Source: Neocallimastix lanati (nom. inval.) (Eukaryota; Neocallimastigomycota; Neocallimastigomycetes; Neocallimastigales; Neocallimastigaceae). Taken from it: a stretch of DNA of 64,000 nt. The stretch covers positions 1 through 64,000 of the forward strand of contig JACVTC010000001.1 in assembly GCA_016946835.1 (NCBI GenBank). The letters run 5' to 3'. Shown here piece after piece: positions 42,812 to 53,911 of the stretch (positions are counted from its first letter, which is position 1; each line of letters begins with the position of its first letter). Position numbers and translations under genes: made by a program. A model generated the notes under the pieces. That model ran no database searches, was not told where the DNA came from, and was given only the letters and a program-made list of their open reading frames with translations.

Positions 42812-43860
42812 ATAATAATAATAATATTAATAATTGTAATAATAATTTTTTATTTTTAATTATTTTAATAAATTACTTGCTTGAAATAATAGCAAGAAAA
42901 ACTTGTTCAATTTTATTTTTTATTTAATTATTTAAAAAAGCGTTTATACGAGCGAATAGAGCTCATATACAGAGTTAGAAGAATTGTCTTCTTTAGTGTT
43001 GCACTCGACGAATAGATTTGGTTCTAGACTAGGTAAAACTCTATAAGAGAGCACCGTAGCCTATTATAAAGGAAAACGGTTCTAGGTTTGCAACAACTCT
43101 GGCGAATAAGGAGCTTACGTCACCGAAGGCGTAAGATTAAAATTATATAGTATTTTAAAATTTTATTTCGTGCTTACTCGCGGCACTAGTTATAATAGTA
43201 CTGACGGTTTTTTCTATAGTTGTGAGTCAATAGTACTATTCTATTTTATCAATCAATAATTTTATAATTAATATTATAATTTTATAATTAAGAAAACAAA
43301 GATTAAAATATAAATATAAGGCTTATACGACTTCCAAAGCGACAGAAGTTGGTCTCTGTTTTCGTAACATTTTAGTGTTCAGATACTATTGATATAGGGG
43401 AAAATAATTTGTTTTATTCTTTTCAGCTAACAATAAGTTAGACATAATAAAGAATCTAACAACATTACTTCCTTTTGTCTATAAGACATTAACAATCGAT
43501 TTTATCTGCGTTATCACTAAAAGGCTAAAAGAACTTATCGTATAAAACTTTGATAGATTATATATTTAGTTGGTCCAATACTATATAATCTAGTTTATAT
43601 TTCAGTAATTTTTGATAAATAATTATAAAATAAAAATATTTAATTATAAAATATTATAAAGTGTTATTAAAATTTTGTGTTCTTATCCATTAACCTTGGA
43701 AACCTACCAATAAACAACTTTTGAACTTTTGGAATCTCTACTACCTATCTACTACCTTTTGGATTATTGGAATCTCTACTACCACTTTGGGAACTTCTGG
43801 ATTCTACCGCCTATTCTTTACCTTTGAAAACTTATTCTACTCTACCTTATTTATTTCAAT
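41999..43860 (+). other. Element D untranslated leader (1.9 kb)
   Basis: No supported gene. GC-richer, C/T-rich parts at about 42000-42460 and 42940-43560 alternate with poly-A runs (about 42485-42512 and 42770-42808). A short ORF at 43721-43939 overlapping the gag start is an alternative frame of CTACTACC repeats and I do not call it. Confidence 0.6.
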
Positions 43861-46305
43861 ATGGACAACTATAATCAAGAAAATCCTACCTTTAAGGACG
43901 GTTTTGTTGGTGATCGTCGATTCTTTAAAGGATTTCTAGCTAAAATGGAACTTATTTTTATGATTCAACCAGAAAGATTTGCAAACGATGAAGCTAAAGT
44001 AATCTATATCATTTCTCGTTTGTATGGAAACGCCATGAATTGGGCTGCTACTCTCATTGAAAACCAAGATCCTTGTCTCCTTAATTACAATCAATTCATT
44101 GCTAGATTAAAATCAGTATTTGGAAGCTACGATTCTACCTTTATTGCGAACCAGAAATTAAGAACAATCAAACAAAAACGAATTGGTGAAGTCAGAAATT
44201 ATATTTTAGAATTTAATAAATACGTCGATGAATCTTCTTGGAATGAAGAAGCCAAGATGGACGCCTTTCTTGCCGGTCTACATGACCATATTGCTACTAG
44301 AATTTTAGAAATGTTTCCTGGACCTCAAACCCTCTTTGCTATGCAAACAATTGCATCTAGAATCGATAATCGTATTTCTACTCATAGACAATTTTCCAAT
44401 CTTCAAGGTCAAAATTCAAATAATAGTAATAATAATAAAAATAAAAAGAGCAAAAAATCATTCTTTTTCCAAAAGCAATTTAAATCCAAACCTCATGGAC
44501 CTCTATCTCAAGAAGAAAAAGAAAGAAGAAGAAGAGAAAATCTTTGTTTATATTGTGGATCCTCTGAACATTCTCTCGACAATTGTCCACTTAAAAATAA
44601 ATATAAAAATAAAAATAAACCTTCATCAAGTAGCACTTATGTTTCTAATCCCGAATCAAAACCTATATCTAGACCCAGAGTTTCTGACTCAAATCTTCCT
44701 ATTTACGAATTTTCTTTAAGTATTGATAATACAAATTCTACCGCTAAAATTCTTCTCGATACTGGTTCTCAAATCAATTTAATGGATATCTACTATATTA
44801 AAGAAAATAATATCCCGTATTCAACTAAAACTAATTTCCCTAAGGTATCTGGCATCGGTGGAAAGCAAACTATTCTTGGTAAAACTCTTCCTATTGCCAT
44901 CACTTATAATAATCATAAATGTAAGACGCAATTCTATGTGGTTGACCTTCCTTCTTATTGCGCTATTTTAGGTTTCGAATGGATTTCTACTCACAATCCT
45001 GATATTGACTTCAAAAATAAAGTCTTAAGATTTAATTCCAATTATTGCGTTGAAAATTGTTTAATCATCCCTAACTCCTTTACCTCTTATGTTCCTTTAA
45101 ATACTACTAAACAAAATGACAAAAATGAAAATGAAGAAATCAATAATAAAATAAGCAAATTATTACCAAAAAAATTACTTCCATTTATAGACACTTTCAG
45201 TGAAATATACACTAATGAATCACCTCCTTATTGTCCTTTTGATAGCGAGATTAAACCCAAACAAAATGAAAAACTTCATTATGACCCAATCTACCCCTTA
45301 ACTGAAAAAGAATCTCTAGCCTCGAAGAATTATATTAAAGAAAATGAAGACAAAAAATTTATTAGAAAATCTAAATCTCCAGTTGCTGCTTCTGTTTCAT
45401 TTGTTCCCAAGAAAGACCTAAATGATCTCTTTCGTATTCATAAACCACCCTCCGATTTTTTTTCTGATAAAGATTCTCAATTCACTTCAAAATTTTGGTC
45501 AGCTATTTGTAAATCTTTCAATATCACAACGAAACTTGCTTCTCCCTTCCATCACCAAACCAATGGTTTAACGGAGAGGGTGAACTCCGTTATTGAACAA
45601 TACTTAAGATGTTATTCAAACTTTAAAGGTTCTGATTGGTATAATTTTTTATTCCTAGCAGAATTCAGTTATAATAATTCAATTCAAGAATCAATTAAGC
45701 ACTCACCTTTTTATGCAAACTATGGATATAATCCAAGATATTCACCATCAATTCCAAACAGTACAGATGTTCCTAGAGCTGATGAATTTACAAAAGATTT
45801 TTCAGAATTATTTAAAACACTTAGTGAAAATTTACAACAAGCAAAAAAAAAGCAAGAAGAATTTGCAAACAAACATCGTATTGAAGCTCCAAACTTTAAA
45901 CCTGGTGATAAAGTGTGGATTAATAGTTCACTTATAATTCATAATGGAAATAAAAAACTTAAACCTAGAAAACTTGGTCCATATAAAATCATTAAGAAAA
46001 TTTCTCCCGTTTCATATAAGTTAGACTTACCAAAAGAAATCAGAATCCATCCTGTAATACATGTTTCTGAACTTGAACCATTTTATGAAGATCACTTTGG
46101 ACGAAAGAAAGAACCACCACCACCGATAATTATTGACAATGAAGAAGAATACGAAGTTGAAAAAATTCTTGATAAAAGAAAACATTATGGCAAAACCCAA
46201 TATCTTATTAAATGGAAAGGCTATCCTTTATCTGAAGCATCTTGGGAACCCGAAGAAAACTTAAATTGCCCTAAACTCTTAAAAGAATTTAACAATAATT
46301 ACTAA
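43861..46305 (+). CDS. gag-pol: Gag-Pol of element D with RT, RNase H and part of integrase deleted in frame
   Basis: 814 residues from ATG at 43861. Gag (1-260) with CCHC knuckle ([15 protein letters not shown], about 229-243). Protease has D-T-G at about 300. The start of RT (FIRKSKSP) breaks off near residue 520 (KKDLND) and joins directly to the middle of integrase (LFRIH, residue ~524 onward). The second catalytic Asp (about 536) and Glu (about 571) remain, but the HHCC finger and first Asp are gone. The usual DRG after the second Asp is DKD. It ends in a well-formed chromodomain ([20 protein letters not shown]...WKGYP...SWEPEENL, about 762-814). The ORF stays open across the deletion, so the product could still form particles but cannot reverse-transcribe. 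Confidence 0.9.
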   Translation: MDNYNQENPTFKDGFVGDRRFFKGFLAKMELIFMIQPERFANDEAKVIYIISRLYGNAMNWAATLIENQDPCLLNYNQFIARLKSVFGSYDSTFIANQKLRTIKQKRIGEVRNYILEFNKYVDESSWNEEAKMDAFLAGLHDHIATRILEMFPGPQTLFAMQTIASRIDNRISTHRQFSNLQGQNSNNSNNNKNKKSKKSFFFQKQFKSKPHGPLSQEEKERRRRENLCLYCGSSEHSLDNCPLKNKYKNKNKPSSSSTYVSNPESKPISRPRVSDSNLPIYEFSLSIDNTNSTAKILLDTGSQINLMDIYYIKENNIPYSTKTNFPKVSGIGGKQTILGKTLPIAITYNNHKCKTQFYVVDLPSYCAILGFEWISTHNPDIDFKNKVLRFNSNYCVENCLIIPNSFTSYVPLNTTKQNDKNENEEINNKISKLLPKKLLPFIDTFSEIYTNESPPYCPFDSEIKPKQNEKLHYDPIYPLTEKESLASKNYIKENEDKKFIRKSKSPVAASVSFVPKKDLNDLFRIHKPPSDFFSDKDSQFTSKFWSAICKSFNITTKLASPFHHQTNGLTERVNSVIEQYLRCYSNFKGSDWYNFLFLAEFSYNNSIQESIKHSPFYANYGYNPRYSPSIPNSTDVPRADEFTKDFSELFKTLSENLQQAKKKQEEFANKHRIEAPNFKPGDKVWINSSLIIHNGNKKLKPRKLGPYKIIKKISPVSYKLDLPKEIRIHPVIHVSELEPFYEDHFGRKKEPPPPIIIDNEEEYEVEKILDKRKHYGKTQYLIKWKGYPLSEASWEPEENLNCPKLLKEFNNNY

Positions 46306-46635
46306 AATTAAAACTTGAAAATGAATCTTCACTTTATTAATATCAAACTTATATTAATTTATTAATATCAATATTCCTAAATATTATTTTATATTATTAA
46401 ATATTATTAATATTCATGTATTCTTATTATATATTATATTCATGTAACTTTATTAATATCATGTAATTTTATTCAAAAAAGTTCGTACTATAAAATGGTT
46501 AATTAATTATTTTTATTTTATTATATTTTATTTTATTTTAATTTAGTTTAGTTTAGTTTAGTTTGCTTAATTTTAGTATAGTTATGCCTAACTGTTAGAT
46601 TCGTCTGGTATCCGAATCCTGGAGGCGGACCATGT
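46306..46635 (+). other. Element D 3' noncoding end
   Basis: AT-rich, no ORF. Ends with the polypurine-like GGAGGCGGACCA and then TGT, the first 3 bases of the D 3' LTR, where element F inserted. CATGT (46631-46635) is the left target duplication of F. Confidence 0.8.
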
Positions 46636-47118
46636 TGTAAAATATTTAATAATTTGAATACGTATTTAAATGTAATGTAATGTAAAATATTGTGGATAAA
46701 AATGTTTTCCAAATTTTTAATATAAATTTAAATGTATTCCAAATTATTAATTTAATTAATTTTCTCAAAAATGTATGACTAAATTATTTGGAGAATTTAC
46801 ATCATTATTACTCACTTTGAATCATGAAACTTTGTAAATTAAAAATAATTAGTCATGAAACTTGTAAATTAAAAATAATTAGTCATAAATTAGTTAAATT
46901 AAAATAATCAAAGAAAAATTGCCTTTTCCGTTTGTTTACAAAAACTTGCCGTTTTGTTTATTTATTTTTAGAAATATTAGATAGTTTTAAATAGTTTTTA
47001 TATTAAAATAACTCATAAAAATTCATGTAATTTATTATTAAATGTAATTACAAATATATAATAATATTTTAGTTAGTTTATTACAATCTATTCAATTTAA
47101 ATTTTAATTTTCAAAAAA

Positions 47119-47163
47119 TATAAAAAGAGTTAATTTTCAACTATTGAACGATAGTTGGAAAAT
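47119..47163 (+). promoter_or_regulatory. Element F core promoter: TATA box, palindrome, predicted start
   Basis: TATAAAAA at 47119-47126, then a palindrome with arms AACTAT / ATAGTT extended by TTTTC / GGAAAA. The predicted RNA 5' end AGTTGGAAAAT (47153-47163) lies 34 bp from the TATA box, in the last arm. Confidence 0.75.
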
Positions 47164-47325
47164 AGTATAGATTAGTATAGTTTAGTTAGAAAATAGAATA
47201 GTATAGGAAATATTATAAATAAGATAGATAGTACAAATTTTATATTTTATTAATTAGTATTATAACTATTATTAGAATAGTTATCTTTTATAAAACAAGT
47301 TTTATTTTAAATTTTATTTTAAAAT

Positions 47326-47376
47326 CTTAACTGCTAGTAGGCTTTCCGGTAAAGGACCCTACGGTACCCAGTTAAG
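47326..47376 (+). other. RNA hairpin in the transcribed LTR of element F
   Basis: Nested arms CTTAACTG (47326-47333) / CAGTTAAG (47369-47376), GTAGG (47337-47341) / CCTAC (47358-47362) and CTTT (47342-47345) / AAAG (47351-47354). They form a 17-bp interrupted stem, about 170 nt after the predicted RNA start. It is much richer in GC than its surroundings and is repeated at 53018-53068. Candidate packaging or translation-control structure. Confidence 0.65.
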
Positions 47377-47575
47377 TGATTGTTGATTTTAGAATAGTTA
47401 AATTCAACAAATAAGAAATATTAATAAAAGGATTTTTTTTATAAAACAAAAAATTAAATTAGTTTTTTAGTTTTAGTGTTTTAGTTAATAATTAATTATA
47501 GTGTTGATATAATAAAATAGTGTAAAATAAATTATAGTCTGTCCTCGCCGACCTAAGCTATTATTTTATTTTACA

Positions 47576-47586
47576 ATTTTCCAACT
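47576..47586 (+). promoter_or_regulatory. Self-complementary primer binding site, element F
   Basis: ATTTTCCAACT touches the LTR and is the exact reverse complement of AGTTGGAAAAT at 47153-47163. The 11-nt length equals that known for Tf1 self-priming. Confidence 0.88.
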
Positions 47587-47725
47587 CGTTAGATTAGTAT
47601 AGTTTACCTTTGTGTAGGATAGACTAGTAATAGTATAAATTTTTTTTTTTTGAAAAAATAATTAAAAAGTGGATTTAGTAATACTTTATAGTTTAATTTA
47701 TAGTTTAATAAATAATAATAGTAAG

Positions 47726-50700
47726 ATGAATTATATAAATATCAACAATCAACATCCAGGAGTTAGGGGAGACTTTGACGCAGCCTCTGAAGCCAGCTCC
47801 ATGGAAATAGAAAATGAGGTTGGTAATAACGTCAATACCAGGGCACGCCTCATTCCGAAACCAAAAGCATTCTCCGGAAGAAGAAACGAACTACCAGCCT
47901 TCCTTGGTCAAATCAACCGATATTTTAAGTACAATTTAGACGAAGAAGCTGCTGCTGATGACGAATTCAAGATTGATATTATAAGTAGTTATTTGGAGGG
48001 AAACGCTGCTGAATGGTTTGTTGATCTAGTTAAAGAAGAAAGTCCACTATTGGAAAATTATGAGAATTTTATTGACGCTTTGCAACAACGTTACAAATCC
48101 TGTGCGAGTTCAGATGTCGCGAACAGTCGACTTACCAAGATACGTAGCCAACAATTTAGAACAATAGCCGAATACTGCAATCAGTTCGAGAAAATAGCCA
48201 GAGATTCATCATTTAATGACGAAGCTAAAATCCATTTTTTCATTGAGGGTTTACCAACAAGAGAAAAAGAAAGAACCAAACTAATTTATCCTAGAATTAG
48301 AAGAATTAATGAACTAATTAATGTTGTAGCTGCTAATGCTGAAGAAGATCGTCGTGTTAACGGAAATGACCCAATGGATATAGATCAAAGAAGAATTAGA
48401 CCTTTTCGTAGGGATTTAGGATCAAGTCGTTACCAAAATAATTACCGAAGTAGCCAAAATTACAGGGATTCTTCACCAAAGAGGTCAACCAAACCGAAGA
48501 AGTGTTTTATATGTAAGAGCACAAGCCACTTAAAGGAAAACTGTCCCAAGCAACAGGACAAAATTAGAAGAAGAGAAAAGATCTTACAGATTAAATTGAG
48601 CGAGAAAAGTTTAACTCACACTTACAATGTTGTTTTTAAGTACAAAAATGGTTTTATTATGTCCGCAATTCTAGATACTGGCTCAGATCTTAATATTATG
48701 GATAAAGCTACCGCCGATAAATACCAGATCCCAGTACAACGAATCCGCCATGAGAAAAACGTTATCGGATTTAACGGAAATGGAACAATTCGTTATGAAA
48801 CCATTCCATTAACTATGGTCATGGGTCAACATATCGAAACCATTCAATTTTACATTTATAGTTTACCAAAAGGAATTTCGGTTATTTTAGGAAATCCATG
48901 GTTGAAGAAGCATTGCCCAACAATTGAATTTGATAAAGGTAATATCAGATTCAGTTCCCAATACTGCAAGAGAAATTGTTGTGCCACCGCTGAAGATATT
49001 ATGAGAAGAACAACTGAAGAAAAGAAGAAAAAAGATGAAATCCGCCGAAGTAAGATACAATTAGCTAGAGAAATTATTAATAATTATAATAATGTATTAG
49101 ATAGTTTAGATAATAATGATGTTAAAAAATTAGTCGATAATAAAAATAAATTATGTAGTAAAAAATCACGTAATATAAAGGCTATTATGAAAAAAGCCTT
49201 AGTTAAAAAAGAAAAATGTATTAAAAGAAAAGAATTAAATAAAGGAAAATTTGAAAATTATGCTTTCTGTTATGTTTTAAAAAATGAAAATAAAGATAAA
49301 AGTGTTATTAAATGTAATTATAATAATGAAAGTGTTAAAGAAAATAAAAGTTTGGAAAGAATACCAAAACAATATGAGAAATTTAAAAATGTGTTTGATG
49401 AACAAGAGTGTAACGAATTACCACCACATCGTCCATACGACTGTAAAATTAGATTAAAGGATGATGTAGACTTATTTTATGGACCATTATATCCATTAAC
49501 GGAAGAAGAACGTGAAGCTTTAAAAGAATATATCAAAGAAAATTTAGAAAAAGGCTTCATTAGACCTTCAACATCTCCTGCTGGTGCTCCAATTTTATTC
49601 GTTAGAAAAAAGGATGGAAGTTTAAGACTTTGTGTCGATTATCGAAGACTTAATGAAAATACTATAAGGGACTCCTATCCACTTCCTTTAATCACCGAGC
49701 TTTTTGACAGATTGAGAGAAGCTAAGTATTTTACTAAGTTAGATTTAAAATCAGCATATAATCTAGTAAGAATTCGTAAAGGAGATGAGTATAAAACCGC
49801 TTTCAGAACAAGATACGGTCATTATGAATACCAAGTAATGCCCTTTGGATTAAAGAATGCACCTGCTACTTTCCAACACTTTATTAATGATGTATTAGGG
49901 GAATACTTAGATGAATTCGCTTTCGCTTATATTGACGATATACTTATATACTCAAACACCCTAGAAGAACATCGCGTGCATGTGAAGAAGATTCTTAAAC
50001 GTTTGCAAGAAAGTGGACTTTATGCAAAATTAAGTAAGTGTGAATTTGAAGTCCAGAAAACAACATTCTTGGGGCACGTAATATCCAATCAAGGAATTTC
50101 CATGGATCCGGATAAAGTTAAGTCTATCTTAGAATGGCCAATACCAACTACAGTCAAAGAAGTACAATCATTTATAGGTTTATGCAACTACTACCGAAGA
50201 TTCATCCCAAACTTTGCTAAAATTGCTAAGCCGTTACACAACTTAACAAGAAAAGATGTTAAATATGAATGGACTGAAGAATGTTCTGTCGCATTCGAAA
50301 CTTTAAAGAAACTCTTTACAAAAGAACCAATACTTGTTCATGCAGATCCAGAATTACCGTTTATAGTAGAGACAGATGCAAGTAATTTTGCAATCGGTGC
50401 TGTGTTATCTCAAAGACAAAAATATACAAACGCATTACATCCAATTTGTTATTATTCAAGAGGTTTAACAAAATCTGAAAAGAATTATCCAATATATGAC
50501 AAGGAATTATTAGCTGTCAAGTGTGCGTTACAAGAATGGAGACATTACTTAGAAGGGGCTAAGCATCAATTTACAATTTATACCGATCATAAAAATTTAA
50601 CTTTTCCACGTAAACCTGAGTTGTTATCTCAACGTCAAATAAGATGGAACTTATTCTTATCTCAATTTGATTACAAAATACAATATAGACCAGGAAAAGA

Positions 50701-52294
50701 AGGTGGAAAACCAGATGCTTTTTCGAGAAGACCAGATTATGAAAATCAAGAAATAGATGATGAAAAAGAAACTTCAGCTTGTCTTACAATACAAGAAGCT
50801 ACAGAAGATTTATGTTTAGTTGCAATTCAAGGGAACTTAAAAGATGAATTGATAAAAGAAATTAAAGATGATGAAGTCATACAAGAATTAATCAAGATCA
50901 AAAAAGGAGAATCTACTTCTAATAATAAATATAAAAATAAAATGAAAGACTTTACTATTGACGAAGAAGGTTTATTATTATATAAGGGTTTAATTTTCGT
51001 TCCAAAGAAGATGAGAAATATTATCATTGCTATTCACCATGATAATCCTGTGCAAGGCCACTTTGGAATTCTTAAAACTAAAGAAGTTATTAGTAGAAAT
51101 TTTGTTTGGTTCAGAATGACGGATGATATCGTAAAGTACATTGCTTCTTGTAAGATTTGTTGTCAAGCTAAAGATGATCGTCATAAACCATATGGATTAC
51201 TTCAACCGCTCCCTACTCCAAAAAGACCATGGTCATATGTTTCAATGGATTTCATCACTGATTTACCTAAATCGAGAGACAAATCAGTAATTATGGTTAT
51301 AGTAGACAGATTAACTAAAATGGCTCATTTTATCCCATTTAGAAACCTTCCTACCGCTGTTATCGCTGCAGATGTTTTCTTTCGTGAAATCTTTCGCTTA
51401 CACGGCCTTCCAGATGATATTGTTTCGGATAGGGGTTCTCAATTTACCTCGGAATTTTGGACACGATTATGCAGTCTATTAGATATTCGTCAAAATTTGT
51501 CAACAGCACATCACCCTCAAACAGATGGTCAAACTGAACGAGTTAATGGTATATTAGAACAATTTTTAAGGTGCTATATTAACAAAAGAAAAAATAACTG
51601 GATGGACATTCTTCCTTATGCTGAATTCGCATATAATAACACATTACAACAATCGACTAATCAGACACCATTCTTCTCAAATTATGGTTTTAATCCAAAA
51701 TTCAATCCAGTTATACCTGCTGATAGCAGAAGAACAAGTACCATTGACCATGTTGAACAAATAAGGAAAAACATGCAATTCCTCAAGAAAAATTTAGAAA
51801 AAGCTAAGGAAAGATATAAGAGATATGCAGATCACTTAAGACTTGTAGGACCAAAATTAAAAGTAGGTGATAAAGTTTGGTTAAAGCGTCCAGACTTACT
51901 TCCAAAAGGTCCTTCTAAATTGACTAACAGAAAACTCGGTCCTTTTAAAATTATTGAAAAAACAGGCCCTGTTTCTTATAAATTAGAATTGCCTGATACT
52001 ATTAAATGTCATAATGTTTTCCATATTTCAAACCTAGAACCTTACAATGAAAGAGAATTTGATGAATCAAGTGCAAGTACTAATACTCGAATTACTTCGA
52101 TCGCTACTGATACTGAAGGAAAGGAACCTTTGAAGATTGTTGCCGCTAAAGTTGTTAACAATAAACCTTTTTACTTTATATTATGGAAAGGACTTCCAGC
52201 TACTGAATGTACTTGGTTGTCTGAAGAAGAAATCTCCGATCCTCAATTAGTTCAAGAGTTCAATAGAACTAATAGAGTTCCTTCGAGATTATAA
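47726..52294 (+). CDS. gag-pol: Gag-Pol polyprotein, element F (1522 residues)
   Basis: I start at the ATG at 47726; the frame is open further upstream but without an ATG. Gag has a CCHC knuckle (CFICKSTSHLKENCP) at about 260-274. Protease has D-T-G at about 317. A Lys/Asn-rich linker covers about 420-540. RT has YIDD at about 735; RNase H has TDAS and DKELLAVK. Integrase has an HHCC finger around 1103-1150 and a catalytic triad at about 1175, 1235 and 1271 (D-35-E). The C terminus (about 1469-1522) is a chromodomain-like fold with the FILWKG...CTW signature, weaker than that of D. All motifs intact, no frameshift. Confidence 0.94.
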   Translation: MNYININNQHPGVRGDFDAASEASSMEIENEVGNNVNTRARLIPKPKAFSGRRNELPAFLGQINRYFKYNLDEEAAADDEFKIDIISSYLEGNAAEWFVDLVKEESPLLENYENFIDALQQRYKSCASSDVANSRLTKIRSQQFRTIAEYCNQFEKIARDSSFNDEAKIHFFIEGLPTREKERTKLIYPRIRRINELINVVAANAEEDRRVNGNDPMDIDQRRIRPFRRDLGSSRYQNNYRSSQNYRDSSPKRSTKPKKCFICKSTSHLKENCPKQQDKIRRREKILQIKLSEKSLTHTYNVVFKYKNGFIMSAILDTGSDLNIMDKATADKYQIPVQRIRHEKNVIGFNGNGTIRYETIPLTMVMGQHIETIQFYIYSLPKGISVILGNPWLKKHCPTIEFDKGNIRFSSQYCKRNCCATAEDIMRRTTEEKKKKDEIRRSKIQLAREIINNYNNVLDSLDNNDVKKLVDNKNKLCSKKSRNIKAIMKKALVKKEKCIKRKELNKGKFENYAFCYVLKNENKDKSVIKCNYNNESVKENKSLERIPKQYEKFKNVFDEQECNELPPHRPYDCKIRLKDDVDLFYGPLYPLTEEEREALKEYIKENLEKGFIRPSTSPAGAPILFVRKKDGSLRLCVDYRRLNENTIRDSYPLPLITELFDRLREAKYFTKLDLKSAYNLVRIRKGDEYKTAFRTRYGHYEYQVMPFGLKNAPATFQHFINDVLGEYLDEFAFAYIDDILIYSNTLEEHRVHVKKILKRLQESGLYAKLSKCEFEVQKTTFLGHVISNQGISMDPDKVKSILEWPIPTTVKEVQSFIGLCNYYRRFIPNFAKIAKPLHNLTRKDVKYEWTEECSVAFETLKKLFTKEPILVHADPELPFIVETDASNFAIGAVLSQRQKYTNALHPICYYSRGLTKSEKNYPIYDKELLAVKCALQEWRHYLEGAKHQFTIYTDHKNLTFPRKPELLSQRQIRWNLFLSQFDYKIQYRPGKEGGKPDAFSRRPDYENQEIDDEKETSACLTIQEATEDLCLVAIQGNLKDELIKEIKDDEVIQELIKIKKGESTSNNKYKNKMKDFTIDEEGLLLYKGLIFVPKKMRNIIIAIHHDNPVQGHFGILKTKEVISRNFVWFRMTDDIVKYIASCKICCQAKDDRHKPYGLLQPLPTPKRPWSYVSMDFITDLPKSRDKSVIMVIVDRLTKMAHFIPFRNLPTAVIAADVFFREIFRLHGLPDDIVSDRGSQFTSEFWTRLCSLLDIRQNLSTAHHPQTDGQTERVNGILEQFLRCYINKRKNNWMDILPYAEFAYNNTLQQSTNQTPFFSNYGFNPKFNPVIPADSRRTSTIDHVEQIRKNMQFLKKNLEKAKERYKRYADHLRLVGPKLKVGDKVWLKRPDLLPKGPSKLTNRKLGPFKIIEKTGPVSYKLELPDTIKCHNVFHISNLEPYNEREFDESSASTNTRITSIATDTEGKEPLKIVAAKVVNNKPFYFILWKGLPATECTWLSEEEISDPQLVQEFNRTNRVPSRL

Positions 52295-52327
52295 GTCGCT
52301 CAGGGGCTCGACTTAAACAGAGGGGCA
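52295..52327 (+). promoter_or_regulatory. Polypurine tract, element F
   Basis: AAACAGAGGGGCA (52315-52327) lies between the gag-pol stop and the 3' LTR; element B has AAACAGAGCAA in the same position. Confidence 0.8.
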
Positions 52328-53267
52328 TGTAAAATATTTAATAATTTGAATACGTATTTAAATGTAATGTAATGTAAAATATTGTGGATAAAAATGTTTT
52401 CCAAATTTTTAATATAAATTTAAATGTATTCCAAATTATTAATTTAATTAATTTTCTCAAAAATGTATGACTAAATTATTTGGAGAATTTACATCATTAT
52501 TACTCACTTTGAATCATGAAACTTTGTAAATTAAAAATAATTAGTCATGAAACTTGTAAATTAAAAATAATTAGTCATAAATTAGTTAAATTAAAATAAT
52601 CAAAGAAAAATTGCCTTTTCCGTTTGTTTACAAAAACTTGCCGTTTTGTTTATTTATTTTTAGAAATATTAGATAGTTTTAAATAGTTTTTATATTAAAA
52701 TAACTCATAAAAATTCATGTAATTTATTATTAAATGTAATTACAAATATATAATAATATTTTAGCTAGTTTATTACAATCTATTCAATTTAAATTTTAAT
52801 TTTCAAAAAATATAAAAAGAGTTAATTTTCAACTATTGAACGATAGTTGGAAAATAGTATAGATTAGTATAGTTTAGTTAGAAAATAGAATAGTATAGGA
52901 AATATTATAAATAAGATAGATAGTACAAATTTTATATTTTATTAATTAGTATTATAACTATTATTAGAATAGTTATCTTTTATAAAACAAGTTTTATTTT
53001 AAATTTTATTTTAAAATCTTAACTGCTAGTAGGCTTTCCGGTAAAGGACCCTACGGTACCCAGTTAAGTGATTGTTGATTTTAGAATAGTTAAATTCAAC
53101 AAATAAGAAATATTAATAAAAGGATTTTTTTTATAAAACAAAAAATTAAATTAGTTTTTTAGTTTTAGTGTTTTAGTTAATAATTAATTATAGTGTTGAT
53201 ATAATAAAATAGTGTAAAATAAATTATAGTCTGTCCTCGCCGACCTAAGCTATTATTTTATTTTACA
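52328..53267 (+). repeat. Element F 3' LTR (940 bp)
   Basis: Matches the 5' LTR with one substitution. Followed by CATGT and the D 3' LTR. Confidence 0.94.
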
Positions 53268-53269
53268 CA

Positions 53270-53911
53270 TGTAACGAAATCCTCAGTTAGTAAAATTAGA
53301 ACTTTGGTTCAATGGTTAGTTACATTGACCATGACCAATACTTCATGGGTTCGACTCACACCTCAACCCATTTTGCATAAATAATTATTTTATTAATTAT
53401 TTTATTAATTATTAATAATATCTTCTTGAATATTCTTTCTGTATAAAATTATAGAAAGTTAAAGATTCTTTCGGTTCGTAATTTAACCGAAATGAATTTA
53501 GAAATTCTTATTATATAAATTATTTTATTCTTTTTGATAAGATTCATTTTCATCAATTAAAATCTATATTCTAGAAACTTTACATTATTAATTACTACAA
53601 ACATATTTCTAAATATTTCTTTAAAATTATTTTACATGTTAAAACTGTTTTTCCGTTAAAAGTATAAATAGTGCGAACTTCACGAATGAAAATATTTTTC
53701 TTCGTGCTTTTATTAATAATAATTAACGTATAAGTAATTCGAAATATTACCTTGTTGATTAATATTAATAATCATTTTAAATTTTATAATTAATAAAAAA
53801 TATTTCTAATAAAACGAATTATTTATACAGATAGTGTAAACCTATTGAGTTTTCTCCTTTCTGTGTTTCTATACCACGTCCCGCCGTTACAATAGAAGCA
53901 CCTCCGTTACA
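53270..53911 (+). repeat. Element D 3' LTR (642 bp)
   Basis: TGTAACG...CGTTACA. The first three bases are shared with the F target duplication. Contains the tRNA-like boxes (53305-53357) and the TATA, palindrome and predicted start block (about 53663-53713). Followed by GGTGC, the right target duplication in C pol. Confidence 0.93.

Larger units (their letters stand above)
46636..47575 (+). repeat. Element F 5' LTR (940 bp)
   Basis: Holds the TATA box (47119-47126), a palindrome (about 47135-47163), the predicted RNA start (47153) and a strong hairpin in the transcribed part (47326-47376). Confidence 0.94.
46636..53267 (+). mobile_element. Element F: complete group II Ty3-type retrotransposon with chromodomain
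   Basis: LTRs 46636-47575 and 52328-53267, both 940 bp with ends TGTAAAATA...TATTTTACA and one substitution seen (T at about 47065, C at about 52765). CATGT flanks both sides (46631-46635, 53268-53272), a 5-bp duplication spanning the start of the D 3' LTR. One long gag-pol ORF is open from end to end, so it is a candidate active element. Confidence 0.95.
21320..53911 (+). mobile_element. Element D: group II Ty3-type retrotransposon, internally deleted, carrying E, G and F
   Basis: LTR copies: left 21320-21335 plus 41363-41988 (split by G and E), right 53270-53911; both total 642 bp. GGTGC lies on both sides (21315-21319, 53912-53916), a 5-bp target duplication inside C pol. LTR ends are TGTAACG...CGTTACA. 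One substitution is visible between the LTRs (T at 41379, C at 53302). The internal ORF (43861-46305) lacks RT, RNase H and the first half of integrase. The primer site is self-complementary. Confidence 0.93.

Noticed and set aside
43721-43939. Small ORF overlapping the gag start of element D
   Set aside because: Encoded by CTACTACC-like repeats; overlaps the clear ATG of gag in another frame with no homolog.
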